Source: Microbacterium sp. MYb66
Lineage (GTDB): Bacteria > Actinomycetota > Actinomycetes > Actinomycetales > Microbacteriaceae
NCBI RefSeq assembly: GCF_002979435.1
Contig: NZ_PCOV01000016.1
Span: 1-39,156 of the forward strand
Direction of reading: 5' to 3'
Length of the DNA: 39,156 nt
Shown: piece by piece, positions 8,333-16,470 of the stretch
Position numbering within the stretch: position 1 is the first letter of the stretch
Layout: each line of letters opens with the position of its first letter
The notes under the pieces: model-generated
Database searches by the model: none
The model's input: only the letters and a program-made list of their open reading frames with translations
Told to the model about the DNA's origin: nothing
Position numbers and translations under genes: made by a program

Positions 8333-9510
8333 GCGGCGAGGTCGCGATCGTCGGCGGACGCGTGGTCACGGGTCTCGGCGAGGAGTTCGAGAGCGGAACC
8401 GTCCTCGTCTCCGACGGCCGGATCGAGGCCGTGGGGGTCGGCATCCCGGTGCCGGAGGGGGCGCGCGTGATCGACGCCGCCGGATGCTGGGTGCTCCCCG
8501 GACTGATCGATCCGCACAGCCACATCGGCGTGCACGAGGAGGCGAACGGGCCCGCCGGCTTCGACGGCAGCGAGGTGTCGTCGCCGGTCACCGCGGGCGT
8601 GCGCGCGCTCGATGCGATCAACATCGAGGACATCGCGTTCCGCGACGCACTGGCAGGCGGCATCACCGCGGTCGTCGTGAAGCCGGGATCGGGCAATCCG
8701 ATCGGCGGGCAGAGCGTGGCGATCAAGACCGCCGGCGGGCGTTCCGTCGACGAGCAGGTGATCCGCGGGGCGCTCGGGATGAAGTCCGCCCTGGGCGAGA
8801 ACCCCAAGCAGGCCTACGGGGAGCGCAAGCAGCTGCCGTCGACCAGGCTCGGCATCGCGCTCGTCATCCGCCAGGCGCTCCTGGATGCTCGCGACTATGC
8901 CGCGCGACGCGATCGCGCACGGGAGGAGGGCACGCCCTTCGCCGTCGATCTCGGGAAGCAGGCGCTCACCGAGGCGCTCGACGGCACCCTCACCTGGGAG
9001 CAGCACGCGCACCGGCACGACGACATCGCCACCGCGCTGCGGATCGCGGAGGAGTTCGGGCTGCGCCTCGTGCTCAACCACGGGACGGAGGCGCACAAGC
9101 TCGCCGACGTGCTCGCGGAGCGCGACATCCCGGTCATCTTCGGGCCGGTCCTCTCGAGCAGATCGAAGGTCGAGGTCCGTGAGGCCGACCCGGCGAACCT
9201 CGCCGCGCTCGCGGCGGCCGGCGTGCGCGTGGCGCTCACCACGGATCACCCGGTCGTGCCGATCGGACTCCTCGCGCTGCAGGCCGCCGTCGCGGTGCGC
9301 GCAGGGCTGCCGAGGGAGACCGCGATCGCCGCGATGACCTCGGCCGCGGCCGACATCGCCGGCATCGGTGACCGTGTCGGCGCGCTGGAACCCGGCAGAG
9401 ACGCGGATGTGGTTCTGTGGACCGGTGACCCGCTCGACGTCGCATCGACGGTGCGGGAGGTGCTCATCGGCGGTCGGACCGTCCACATCGCGAAGAGGGA
9501 GAACGCATGA
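8329..9510 (+). CDS. Imidazolonepropionase-related amidohydrolase
   Basis: A 393-residue amidohydrolase-superfamily metalloenzyme. Visible metal motifs are PGLIDPHSHIG (H63, H65), EQHAHRHDD, LNHGTEAHK and LTTDHPVVPIG with the late aspartate. The C-terminal LEPGRDADVVLWTGDP is the usual amidohydrolase tail. Related COG1228 proteins include imidazolonepropionase and cytosolic Xaa-Pro dipeptidases, so the substrate is probably a cyclic amide or dipeptide-like compound. No signal peptide is seen, so it should be cytoplasmic. Its ATG overlaps the stop of the HAD-like gene, and its stop overlaps the M20D gene, which shows translational coupling. No hut gene is present, so a role in histidine breakdown is unlikely. 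Confidence 0.87.
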   Translation: MSGEVAIVGGRVVTGLGEEFESGTVLVSDGRIEAVGVGIPVPEGARVIDAAGCWVLPGLIDPHSHIGVHEEANGPAGFDGSEVSSPVTAGVRALDAINIEDIAFRDALAGGITAVVVKPGSGNPIGGQSVAIKTAGGRSVDEQVIRGALGMKSALGENPKQAYGERKQLPSTRLGIALVIRQALLDARDYAARRDRAREEGTPFAVDLGKQALTEALDGTLTWEQHAHRHDDIATALRIAEEFGLRLVLNHGTEAHKLADVLAERDIPVIFGPVLSSRSKVEVREADPANLAALAAAGVRVALTTDHPVVPIGLLALQAAVAVRAGLPRETAIAAMTSAAADIAGIGDRVGALEPGRDADVVLWTGDPLDVASTVREVLIGGRTVHIAKRENA

Positions 9511-10688
9511 CGCTGCGCGAGGATGCCGCCCACCTGCTGCCCGAGCTGGTCGACCTGCGTCGGCGTCTGCATCGCATCCCCGAGGTCGGCTTCGACCTTC
9601 CCGAGACCCAGGCGCTCGTGCTCGAGGAACTCGCCGACCTCGGCCTCGAGATCACGACCGGCACCGACCTCAGTTCGGTCACCGCGGTGCTGCGCGGTGC
9701 GGCGGACGGACCGTCCGTGCTGCTGCGCGGCGACATGGACGCGCTGGCGATCGTCGAGGAGACCGGACTCGAGTACGCGTCCGCGAACGGTGCCATGCAC
9801 GCGTGCGGTCACGACCTCCATGTGGCCGGACTCGTCGGCGCCGCCCGGCTGCTCGCGGCGCGTCGGGAGAGCATCGCGGGGTCCGTCGTCTTCATGTTCC
9901 AGCCCGGCGAGGAAGCCGGCGGAGGTGCGCCGCTGATGATCCGCGACGGGGTGCTCGACGCCGCGGGACGCCGGGTCGACGCGGCCTACGGCATTCACGT
10001 CGGGCCGGGGGAGCACGGCACGTTCCAGCTCAAGGCGGGCACGATCATGGCCGGCGCGAACGTGCTGAAGGTCACCGTGCACGGCCGTGGCGGCCACGGC
10101 TCCCGTCCGCACCAGGCGGTCGACCCCGTTCCGGCGGTCGCCGAGATCGTGCTGGCGCTGCAGAGCTGGGTGACCCGGCGCGTCGACGTGTTCGACCCCG
10201 TGGTGCTGTCGGTGACGAAGCTGTTCGCGAGCGAGGTCGTGAACGTGATCCCCGAGCAGGCGGGGCTCGCCGCCACACTGCGCACCCTGTCCGAGGCGTC
10301 GATCGCCCAGGCCCAGGCCGAGCTCCCGCCCCTCGTCGAGCGCATCGCGGCGGCGCACGGCTGCACGGCCGACGTCGAGGTGATCATCGGATACCCGGTG
10401 ACGGTCAACACCGCACCGGAGACCGCGGCGGCGGCGGCGGCTCTGCGGGACGAGTTCGGCGACGACCGGGTCGAGGAGCTCACGGTGCCGTGGATGGCCT
10501 CGGAGGACTTCTCGTTCGTGCTCCGCGAGGTGCCGGGGACGTTCCTGTTCCTGTGCGCGACACCGCCGCACATCGATCCCGACGACATCCCGATGAACCA
10601 CTCGCCGCACGCCGTCTTCGACGATGCGGTGCTCGGGGATCAGGCGGCCGCGCTCGCCGCGCTCGCCCTCCGCCACGTCGGCCGGTAG
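9507..10688 (+). CDS. M20D amidohydrolase (N-acyl amino acid or conjugate hydrolase), copy 1
   Basis: 393-residue zinc- or manganese-dependent amidase of the M20D family (hippurate hydrolase, N-acyl-L-amino acid amidohydrolase and plant IAA-amino acid hydrolases). Key motifs are RGDMDAL (75-81), MHACGHDLHVAGL with C100 and H102, and FQPGEEAGGG with E135-E136. The lid domain follows in the middle, and NHSP near the C-terminus carries the last metal histidine. It splits an amide to release a free amino acid. It is the last gene of operon 1 and overlaps the amidohydrolase by 4 bases. A colinear paralog sits at the end of operon 2 (20216-21400). No export signal is present. Confidence 0.92.
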   Translation: MTLREDAAHLLPELVDLRRRLHRIPEVGFDLPETQALVLEELADLGLEITTGTDLSSVTAVLRGAADGPSVLLRGDMDALAIVEETGLEYASANGAMHACGHDLHVAGLVGAARLLAARRESIAGSVVFMFQPGEEAGGGAPLMIRDGVLDAAGRRVDAAYGIHVGPGEHGTFQLKAGTIMAGANVLKVTVHGRGGHGSRPHQAVDPVPAVAEIVLALQSWVTRRVDVFDPVVLSVTKLFASEVVNVIPEQAGLAATLRTLSEASIAQAQAELPPLVERIAAAHGCTADVEVIIGYPVTVNTAPETAAAAAALRDEFGDDRVEELTVPWMASEDFSFVLREVPGTFLFLCATPPHIDPDDIPMNHSPHAVFDDAVLGDQAAALAALALRHVGR

Positions 10689-10724
10689 GCGCGCCGCTCC
10701 GAAGCAGCCGGACCCGGTGCGGGT

Positions 10725-10797
10725 TCAGCCGTGCGGGGTCAGCCGTGTGGGTTCAGCCGCGCGGATCAGCCGTGCCGGTCAGCCGTGCCGGTCAGCG
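10725..10797. repeat. Short degenerate tandem repeat, 13-14 base unit
   Basis: Five units of the type TCAGCCGTGCGGG stand head to tail from 10725 to 10791, followed by a partial unit whose TCA forms the stop codon of the GntR gene. Units 4 and 5 (10766-10778 and 10779-10791) are identical (TCAGCCGTGCCGG); the earlier ones differ by one to three bases. The tract fills the gap between the convergent M20D and GntR genes. It is not CRISPR-like, since there are no spacers. Confidence 0.75.
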
Positions 10798-11520
10798 ACC
10801 GAGCGTGCGGTGGTCCAGCACGGCCTGGCGCCCCGCCTCGACGTCGCCGCTGCGGATCGCCTCGATCAGCGCCTCGTGGATGTGCAGGCGCTCATCCGTG
10901 TCCTGGCGGAAGCCGGGAACGGCCAGGGCGTCTTCGGTGGTCGCGTCCGCAGTCTCGCCCTCGATGTAGTCGACGAGGTTCAGGTAGAACGTGCGCAGGA
11001 CCGCGTTGGGCGAGATCTCCGCGATGCGACGGTGCAGGCGCCAGTTGCCGTGGAGGCCCTCGATCGGGTCGTGCCAGTGGTCCGAGAGATCCGACATCAC
11101 GGCCTCGAGGTCGGCGATGTCGGCATCCGTGCGGTTCAGGACCGCGTCATGCATGACCGCCTCATCGAGCGCGTCGAGGACCTTGATCACGTCGTTGACG
11201 GGGGCGCCGGTCTGGCGCAGGCGCAGCACGCTGTGGGCGAGGCGGATGAGCGGGGACTGATCGGCCACGAAGATGCCGCCGCCGGGTCCGGGGCGCAGGT
11301 CGACCGAGCCGCGGGCGCGGAGCACGCGCAGCGCCTCTCCGAGAGTCGCGGGCGCGACGCCGAACTGCTCGCACAGCTCCTGCCGCGTGCCGATGCGGTG
11401 GCCGGGGGCGAGGCCCTCGGCCTTGATCATCGCCTCGACCTCGGTCACGACGCGGTCGGCGACGGACTGTGCGGGCGCGACACGCCGGAAGGTACGCGCG
11501 TCATCCTGGGTGCTGGCCAC
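10792..11520 (-). CDS. GntR-family transcriptional regulator, FCD (FadR) subfamily
   Basis: 242 residues: an N-terminal winged helix (about 15-90; ATLGEALRVLRARG and the wing RPGPGGGIFV) and a C-terminal all-helical FCD ligand-binding domain. FCD metal-site residues are partly visible (NWRLHRRIAE, HIHEALIEAIRSGD), with Asn in place of the usual Asp before the first histidine. Such regulators usually repress catabolic genes until a small carboxylic acid binds. The gene lies between the two catabolic operons and is divergent from operon 2. Site B lies in the intergenic region and matches site A at operon 1, so it is the best candidate for the island's repressor and probably controls itself. Confidence 0.92.
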   Translation of the reverse strand: MASTQDDARTFRRVAPAQSVADRVVTEVEAMIKAEGLAPGHRIGTRQELCEQFGVAPATLGEALRVLRARGSVDLRPGPGGGIFVADQSPLIRLAHSVLRLRQTGAPVNDVIKVLDALDEAVMHDAVLNRTDADIADLEAVMSDLSDHWHDPIEGLHGNWRLHRRIAEISPNAVLRTFYLNLVDYIEGETADATTEDALAVPGFRQDTDERLHIHEALIEAIRSGDVEAGRQAVLDHRTLGR

Positions 11521-11617
11521 GGGAATCCTTCGGTCGGGGCGGTGCTCGGGAGCGGATCTCTCACATCCTAGGGACGGCCCGGCGCCGAAGGGCGGCGGTA
11601 CGGGGCGATTCTCCTAT

Positions 11618-11646
11618 TTGCAGTAATTGAATGTATCTAATACAGT
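11618..11646 (+). promoter_or_regulatory. Promoter of operon 2
   Basis: TTGCAG (11618-11623), a 17-base spacer and TACAGT (11641-11646) read toward the ThDP enzyme gene at 11680. The spacer is almost completely filled by the AT-rich operator B, an arrangement expected for repression. GAGAGGAAAC precedes the ATG as ribosome binding site. Confidence 0.6.
11625..11641. promoter_or_regulatory. Putative GntR-family operator, site B
   Basis: AATTGAATGTATCTAAT lies in the 159-base region between the divergent GntR gene and operon 2 and sits between the predicted -35 and -10. It differs from site A (5555-5571) at only two positions. Its place next to the regulator gene is the main reason to link the motif to this GntR protein. 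Confidence 0.65.
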
Positions 11647-11679
11647 CAATCACGCAATGCTGCTCACGAGAGGAAACAG

Positions 11680-13347
11680 ATGACCGACCCCACCGGTGGC
11701 GATCTGCTCGCAGACTCCCTCATCAACCAGGGTGTCTCACGGATCTTCGGCATTCCGGGCGTTCAGCTCGATGCCGCCGCAGACGCCCTCTACGCCCGCA
11801 CCGACCAGGTCGACTTCATCTGCGCTCGCAACGAGCAGGCGACGACCTACATGGCAGACGGGTATGCGCGCAGCACCGGAGACGTCGGCGTCGCCATGGT
11901 CGTCCCGGGTCCCGGCGTGCTCAATGCGCTCTCCGGTGTCGCGACCGGGTACTCGGCCAACTCGCCGATGCTCCTCATCGCCGGCCAGATCGACTCCCAG
12001 GCCATCGGCCGCGGGCTCGGCGCCCTGCACGAGATCCCGGACCAGACCGGTATCCTCGAGCGGCTGACCAAGTGGACCGGCACCGCCCGCTCCGCCGACG
12101 AGATCCCCGGCCTGGTGCGCGAGGCCTTCGTGCAGCTGCGCAGCGGTCGCCCGCGGCCGGTCGCGATCGAGGTTCCGCCGGACGTGCTCGCCGCCACCTC
12201 CCGCATGGCGGCGGCCGAGATGGTCGACGCCGCACCCCTCGTGCCGGACGAGCAGCAGATCCGCGACGCGGCGGCCCGGCTCCTCGCCGCCGAGCGGCCG
12301 CTGATCGTCGTCGGCGGCGGCGTGCTCGCCTCCAACGCCTCCGTCGCGCTCCAGGCGCTCGCCGAGGCACTGGAAGCCCCCGTGCTGATGACCGAGAACG
12401 GACGCGGCGCACTCGACGCCCGACACCGCCTCGCCTTCGATTCCCTCGCCCTGCGCGCCCTCCGCGAGGATGCGGATCTCGTGCTCGCGGTCGGGACGCG
12501 TTTCGTCTCCACCTTCGGCACACAGGTCGACACCCACGGCGCCCCGGTGATCCTCGTGAACGCCGAGGAAGCGGATCTCGCCGGTCCCCGCGCCGCGGTG
12601 CAGACCCTGCACGCCGACGCTCGGCTCGCCCTGGCCGCACTCGCCGCCGAGATCGGCGCCCCGTCGCGGGAGTCGCGCGAGGGGGAGTTCGCCCGGGTGC
12701 GCTCGTGGCTCGCCGAGCAGTTCGACGACATCGCCCCGCAGCGCGAGTACCTCGCGGCGATCCGCGGGGCGCTGCCGGAGGACGGCGTCTTCGTGAGCGA
12801 GTTCACGCAGGTCGGCTACGCAGCCAGCGCCTGCTACCCGGCCTACCAGCCGCGCACCTACATCGGGCCCGGATACCAGGGCACGCTGGGCTACGGCTTC
12901 GCGACCGCCCTCGGCGTCAAGGCGGCGGACCCCGCCCGCTCCGTGGTCTCGGTCAACGGCGACGGCGGCTTCTCGTGGACGCTGCAGGAGCTGTCCACGG
13001 CCAAGCGGTACGGACTGGGCCTGGTGACGATCGTCTTCCACGACGGGTTCTACGGCAACGTGCGCCGCATCCAGAAGAACCGCTACGGCGCCCGCTACTT
13101 CGCGAGCGACCTGACGAACCCCGACTACGGCAAGCTCGCCGACGCCTACGGCATCCGCTCCGCCCGCGCATACACGCCGCAGGAGCTCGCCGGTGTGCTC
13201 GCCGATGCGGTCCCGGCGAACGAGCCGATCCTCATCGACGTGCCGGTGGGGGAGTTCCCCTCGCCCTGGCACCTCATCCACGAGGGAGTGCCGCGCCCCG
13301 TTCCGCTCGCCCCCGACGCGCACCTCGTGCAGCGGGCAGGGGTCTGA
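11680..13347 (+). CDS. Thiamine diphosphate-dependent decarboxylase or carboligase
   Basis: 555 residues with the three-domain layout of the acetolactate synthase/benzoylformate decarboxylase family. It has E52 in ARNEQATTYMADGYAR (activating glutamate), a central domain with VVGGGVLASN, and a C-terminal ThDP domain with VNGDGGFSW (D428). At the end of the ThDP motif, where most relatives have Asn-Asn, the sequence is VFHDGFYGN (H454, D455), so the metal ligand appears changed to Asp. The gene is one base from an aldehyde dehydrogenase gene, which favours decarboxylation of a 2-oxo acid to an aldehyde. No small ilvN-type subunit is nearby, so valine-leucine biosynthesis is unlikely. The true substrate is unknown. 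Confidence 0.88.
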   Translation: MTDPTGGDLLADSLINQGVSRIFGIPGVQLDAAADALYARTDQVDFICARNEQATTYMADGYARSTGDVGVAMVVPGPGVLNALSGVATGYSANSPMLLIAGQIDSQAIGRGLGALHEIPDQTGILERLTKWTGTARSADEIPGLVREAFVQLRSGRPRPVAIEVPPDVLAATSRMAAAEMVDAAPLVPDEQQIRDAAARLLAAERPLIVVGGGVLASNASVALQALAEALEAPVLMTENGRGALDARHRLAFDSLALRALREDADLVLAVGTRFVSTFGTQVDTHGAPVILVNAEEADLAGPRAAVQTLHADARLALAALAAEIGAPSRESREGEFARVRSWLAEQFDDIAPQREYLAAIRGALPEDGVFVSEFTQVGYAASACYPAYQPRTYIGPGYQGTLGYGFATALGVKAADPARSVVSVNGDGGFSWTLQELSTAKRYGLGLVTIVFHDGFYGNVRRIQKNRYGARYFASDLTNPDYGKLADAYGIRSARAYTPQELAGVLADAVPANEPILIDVPVGEFPSPWHLIHEGVPRPVPLAPDAHLVQRAGV

Positions 13348-13348
13348 C

Positions 13349-14794
13349 ATGGTCATCGGGCACGACATCGCGGGCATCAGGGAGGATGCCGCCGGCCTTC
13401 GCGCGATCGATGTCGTCAGTCCGGTCGACGGCGCCGTGATCGGCGCCGTCGTCGCAGGCGGCCCCGCGGACGTCGATCGCGCGGTGGCTGCGGCCGCGGA
13501 CGCGTTCGGCAGCTGGTCGAAGACGCCGATGCCGCAGCGCATCGCTCACATCGTGGCGCTCGCCGAGGGGTTGGCGCGCTACCGTGAGCTCCTCGCTGCG
13601 ACACTCAGCGCCGAGATGGGCTCGCCGATCGCGTTCGCGCGCTCCGCTCAGGTCGGGGTCGCGATCGTGGATCTGGAGCGTCTGGCGGATGCCGCCCGTG
13701 CGCACGTCGAGCGGGAGGCGGTGTCGAACTCGCTCGTCGTCTCGGAGCCGGTCGGGGTGGTCGCGGCGATCACCCCGTGGAACTTCCCGCTGCACCAGAT
13801 CATGCTCAAGGTCGGCGCCGCGATCCTCGCCGGGTGCACGGTGGTGCTCAAGCCGAGCGAGGTCGCTCCGCTCAACGCGGCGATCATCGGCGACATCCTG
13901 CGTGAGATCGAGCTGCCGGCCGGCGTCGTCAACATCGTGCACGGCGACGGCGCCGGAGTCGGCTCGCCACTGGTCGCCCACCCCGGCGTCGACATGGTGA
14001 CCTTCACCGGGTCGCGTCAGGTCGGCGAGCATGTGGCCCGTGCCGCGGCGGCGACGATCAAGAAGGTCGCGCTCGAACTGGGCGGCAAGTCCGCCGCGAT
14101 CGTGCTCGACGATGCGCCGCTGGAGGAGTCGGTGCGGGGTGTGCTCGCCTCCTGCTTCGCGAATGCGGGTCAGACCTGTGCCGCGCAGACACGGGTCCTG
14201 GTGCCCGAGGGCATGCTCGACGCCTGGCAGCGCACGGCTCTCGAGGTCGCCGCGGGCTGGGCCCCGGGGGATCCGCGCGAGGAGGGGACCGCGACGGGCC
14301 CCGTCGCCTCCGCTCTGCAGCGCGACCGCGTGCGCGCCCACATCGCGACCGCGATCGACGAGGGTGCGCGGGTGCTGACCGGAGGTCTCGATATCGTCGA
14401 ACCGACGGCCGGCGGCGCCTACGTGCAGCCCACGATCTTCACCGATGTGACACCGGAGATGCAGATCTTCCACGAGGAGGTCTTCGGACCGGTGCTCACG
14501 ATCACCCCCTACGCCACGGTCGATGAGGCTGTCGACCTGGCGAATGACAGCGTGTACGGACTGTCGGGCGGCGTATGGTCGAGCGAACCTCGACGTGCCC
14601 TCGACATCGCCCTGCGCATGCGCACGGGCACCGTCGGCATCAACGGCGCGGGCCTCGACGTCGGTGCTCCCTTCGGGGGGTACAAGCAGTCGGGCATCGG
14701 CCGGGAATGCGGCGTGCACGGGTTCGAGGAGTTTCTCGAGCTCAAGTCGGTGATGGGCGCCGCCGCCCTCCTCGACGACCTTCGTGACCGGTAA
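13349..14794 (+). CDS. NAD(P)-dependent aldehyde dehydrogenase
   Basis: 481-residue member of the ALDH superfamily that oxidises an aldehyde to a carboxylic acid. Motifs are ITPWNFPLHQI, TFTGSRQVGEHVARAA, ELGGKSAAIVLDD with general base E243, and NAGQTCAAQTRVLVPE with nucleophile C277. The start is the ATG at 13349, one base after the ThDP enzyme's stop; the open frame further upstream overlaps that gene and is not ALDH-like. It probably takes the aldehyde made by the ThDP enzyme. A 97-base gap holding operator D separates it from the transporter genes. Confidence 0.93.
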   Translation: MVIGHDIAGIREDAAGLRAIDVVSPVDGAVIGAVVAGGPADVDRAVAAAADAFGSWSKTPMPQRIAHIVALAEGLARYRELLAATLSAEMGSPIAFARSAQVGVAIVDLERLADAARAHVEREAVSNSLVVSEPVGVVAAITPWNFPLHQIMLKVGAAILAGCTVVLKPSEVAPLNAAIIGDILREIELPAGVVNIVHGDGAGVGSPLVAHPGVDMVTFTGSRQVGEHVARAAAATIKKVALELGGKSAAIVLDDAPLEESVRGVLASCFANAGQTCAAQTRVLVPEGMLDAWQRTALEVAAGWAPGDPREEGTATGPVASALQRDRVRAHIATAIDEGARVLTGGLDIVEPTAGGAYVQPTIFTDVTPEMQIFHEEVFGPVLTITPYATVDEAVDLANDSVYGLSGGVWSSEPRRALDIALRMRTGTVGINGAGLDVGAPFGGYKQSGIGRECGVHGFEEFLELKSVMGAAALLDDLRDR

Positions 14795-14832
14795 CAAACC
14801 CGAAACACCGCCGACACGAATCAATAAAGAGC

Positions 14833-14850
14833 AATTCATAACATTCAATT
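14833..14850. promoter_or_regulatory. Putative GntR-family operator, site D
   Basis: On the minus strand this reads AATTGAATGTTATGAATT. It shares the first eight bases with the other three sites and agrees with site A at 13 of 17 positions. It lies 42 bases before the substrate-binding protein gene, inside operon 2. A TAACAT that could act as a -10 (14839-14844) lies within it, but no good -35 is seen, so it could mark an internal promoter or a roadblock site. Confidence 0.5.
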
Positions 14851-14891
14851 GGGTTGACCCGCACCGTGCGGAACCCGTGAGAGAGGACACC

Positions 14892-16466
14892 ATGAGACGC
14901 AGCATTGTCGCCGCGGCCGCCGTCGGCGTGACGGCCCTCGCCCTGTCCGGCTGCGCCGGAACGGCGGAGCCCGGGGGAGAAGGAGCGCAGTCGATCAAGA
15001 TCGCCGTGCAGTCGGACCCCGGTACGCTCAACCCGATCACGAATGCGACGAACTCCAGCGAGACCGTCGCCGCGTTCGGCTACGAGTCACTGCTCTTCTA
15101 CCCGACCGGAGAGGAGCCCAAGGGGCTGCTCGCCGATTCGTGGGAGTCGACCACGACCAGCGTGGAGTTCACGCTCAAGGACGGCATCCTCTGCGCCGAC
15201 GGCACACCGCTGACCGCGACCGATGTGAAGTCGACCTTCGAGTACGCCGCGGCCGACGAGACGGGCTCGCCCTACAAGGGCGTGTACTTCCCGGCAGAGG
15301 GCCTCACAATCGAGGCGGATGACGACGCCCGCACCGTGACCTTCACGAGCGAGGCGGCGCAGAGCTTCCTCGCCGAGACGATCGGCGCCCTGTCGATCGT
15401 CTGCGCCTCGGGCCTCGAAGACCCCGCGGTGCTCGACACCGAGTTCCACGGCACCGGCGCCTACGCGCTGGAGTCCTCCTCGCCGGGCCAGAGCTACACC
15501 TTCGCCCTGCGCGACGACTACACCTGGGGCGTCGACGGCACGACCAGCAAGACCGAGGGCCTGCCCGCATCGGTCCAGGTCGACATCGTCGAGAGCGACT
15601 CGACCTCGGCCAACCTCGTCCAGACCGGCGATGCGAACATCGCGAACGTCGGCGGCAGCGAGCGCGACCGTCTGGAGTCGATGGACTTCGCCGAGAAGCT
15701 CGAAGTCCCGCTGCGACCGGGACTGGTGTTCTTCAACCAGGCCGAAGGACGCGTCGGTCACGACCTCGCGGTGCGCGAGGCCCTGGCGAAGGCGGTCGAC
15801 CGCGACGCCGTCGGAGCCGTCTCCTCGGCGGGTCACGGCAAGCAGATCACGACGCTCGTGTCCGAGTTCGGTGCCGCGTGCACCGCGATGGACAGCTCCG
15901 GCGCGATCCCCGACTACGACGTGGAGGCGGCAGCGGCCGCGCTCGACGCCGCGGGCTGGGTCGAGGGGGCCGACGGCATCCGTGCGAAGGGCGGCAAGCC
16001 GCTGTCCATCCTGATGCTCTACCCGGCATCCGAGAGCCAGGGCGTCACCGCCGCGATCGAGCTGCTGCAGACCGAGTTCAAGAAGATCGGTGTGGATGCC
16101 GTCCCGACCCCGTCCGCGTCGTACACCGACGTGATCTTCTCCGGCGGCGACTGGGACATCGTGTGGGCGCCGATCTTCACGAGCCTCCCGAGCGACTGGG
16201 CCGGCATCTTGGGCGGGGAGTTCCCCCCGAACGGCGGCAACTGGACCTACAACACCAACCAGGAGTACTTCGACCTGGTGGGCGAGGCCCAGGCGCTGGC
16301 CGGATCCGACTCGTGCGACGCCTGGCAGGCCGCGCAGGACTCGCTGTTCAGCAACCTCGAGGTGCTGCCGGTGTACTCCTCCACGACCACGTTCTACGGC
16401 GCAGGCGTGGAGTTCGGGATGTCGAAGAGCATCCTCGCTCCGAGCACGTTCCGCGTGACAGAGTGA
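14892..16466 (+). CDS. ABC importer substrate-binding lipoprotein (peptide/nickel family 5)
   Basis: 524-residue extracytoplasmic solute receptor of the DppA/OppA type (SBP_bac_5). The N-terminus is a lipoprotein signal: MRRS, a hydrophobic stretch, then LSGC with the lipidated C21. The mature part begins IKIAVQSDPGTLNP, typical of the family, and includes the usual domain with FTLKDGILCADG. It should be anchored outside the membrane and hand ligand to the permeases encoded next. The ATG at 14892 is preceded by AGAGGA; an open frame reaching back to 14784 lacks family similarity. Such receptors bind di- and oligopeptides but also other cations and conjugates, so the ligand is open. Confidence 0.93.
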   Translation: MRRSIVAAAAVGVTALALSGCAGTAEPGGEGAQSIKIAVQSDPGTLNPITNATNSSETVAAFGYESLLFYPTGEEPKGLLADSWESTTTSVEFTLKDGILCADGTPLTATDVKSTFEYAAADETGSPYKGVYFPAEGLTIEADDDARTVTFTSEAAQSFLAETIGALSIVCASGLEDPAVLDTEFHGTGAYALESSSPGQSYTFALRDDYTWGVDGTTSKTEGLPASVQVDIVESDSTSANLVQTGDANIANVGGSERDRLESMDFAEKLEVPLRPGLVFFNQAEGRVGHDLAVREALAKAVDRDAVGAVSSAGHGKQITTLVSEFGAACTAMDSSGAIPDYDVEAAAAALDAAGWVEGADGIRAKGGKPLSILMLYPASESQGVTAAIELLQTEFKKIGVDAVPTPSASYTDVIFSGGDWDIVWAPIFTSLPSDWAGILGGEFPPNGGNWTYNTNQEYFDLVGEAQALAGSDSCDAWQAAQDSLFSNLEVLPVYSSTTTFYGAGVEFGMSKSILAPSTFRVTE

Positions 16467-16470
16467 CAGG

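Noticed and set aside
8329..9510. Imidazolonepropionase (hutI)
   Set aside because: No hutH, hutU or hutG is present, and the context is an oxygenase-amidase operon; the family includes many other amidohydrolases.
10725..10797. Tandem units considered as a CRISPR array
   Set aside because: The units are only 13-14 bases and abut without spacers, and no cas gene is in the window.
11680..13347. Acetolactate synthase large subunit (ilvB)
   Set aside because: No ilvN or ilvC is adjacent, the metal motif differs, and the gene is coupled to an aldehyde dehydrogenase gene.
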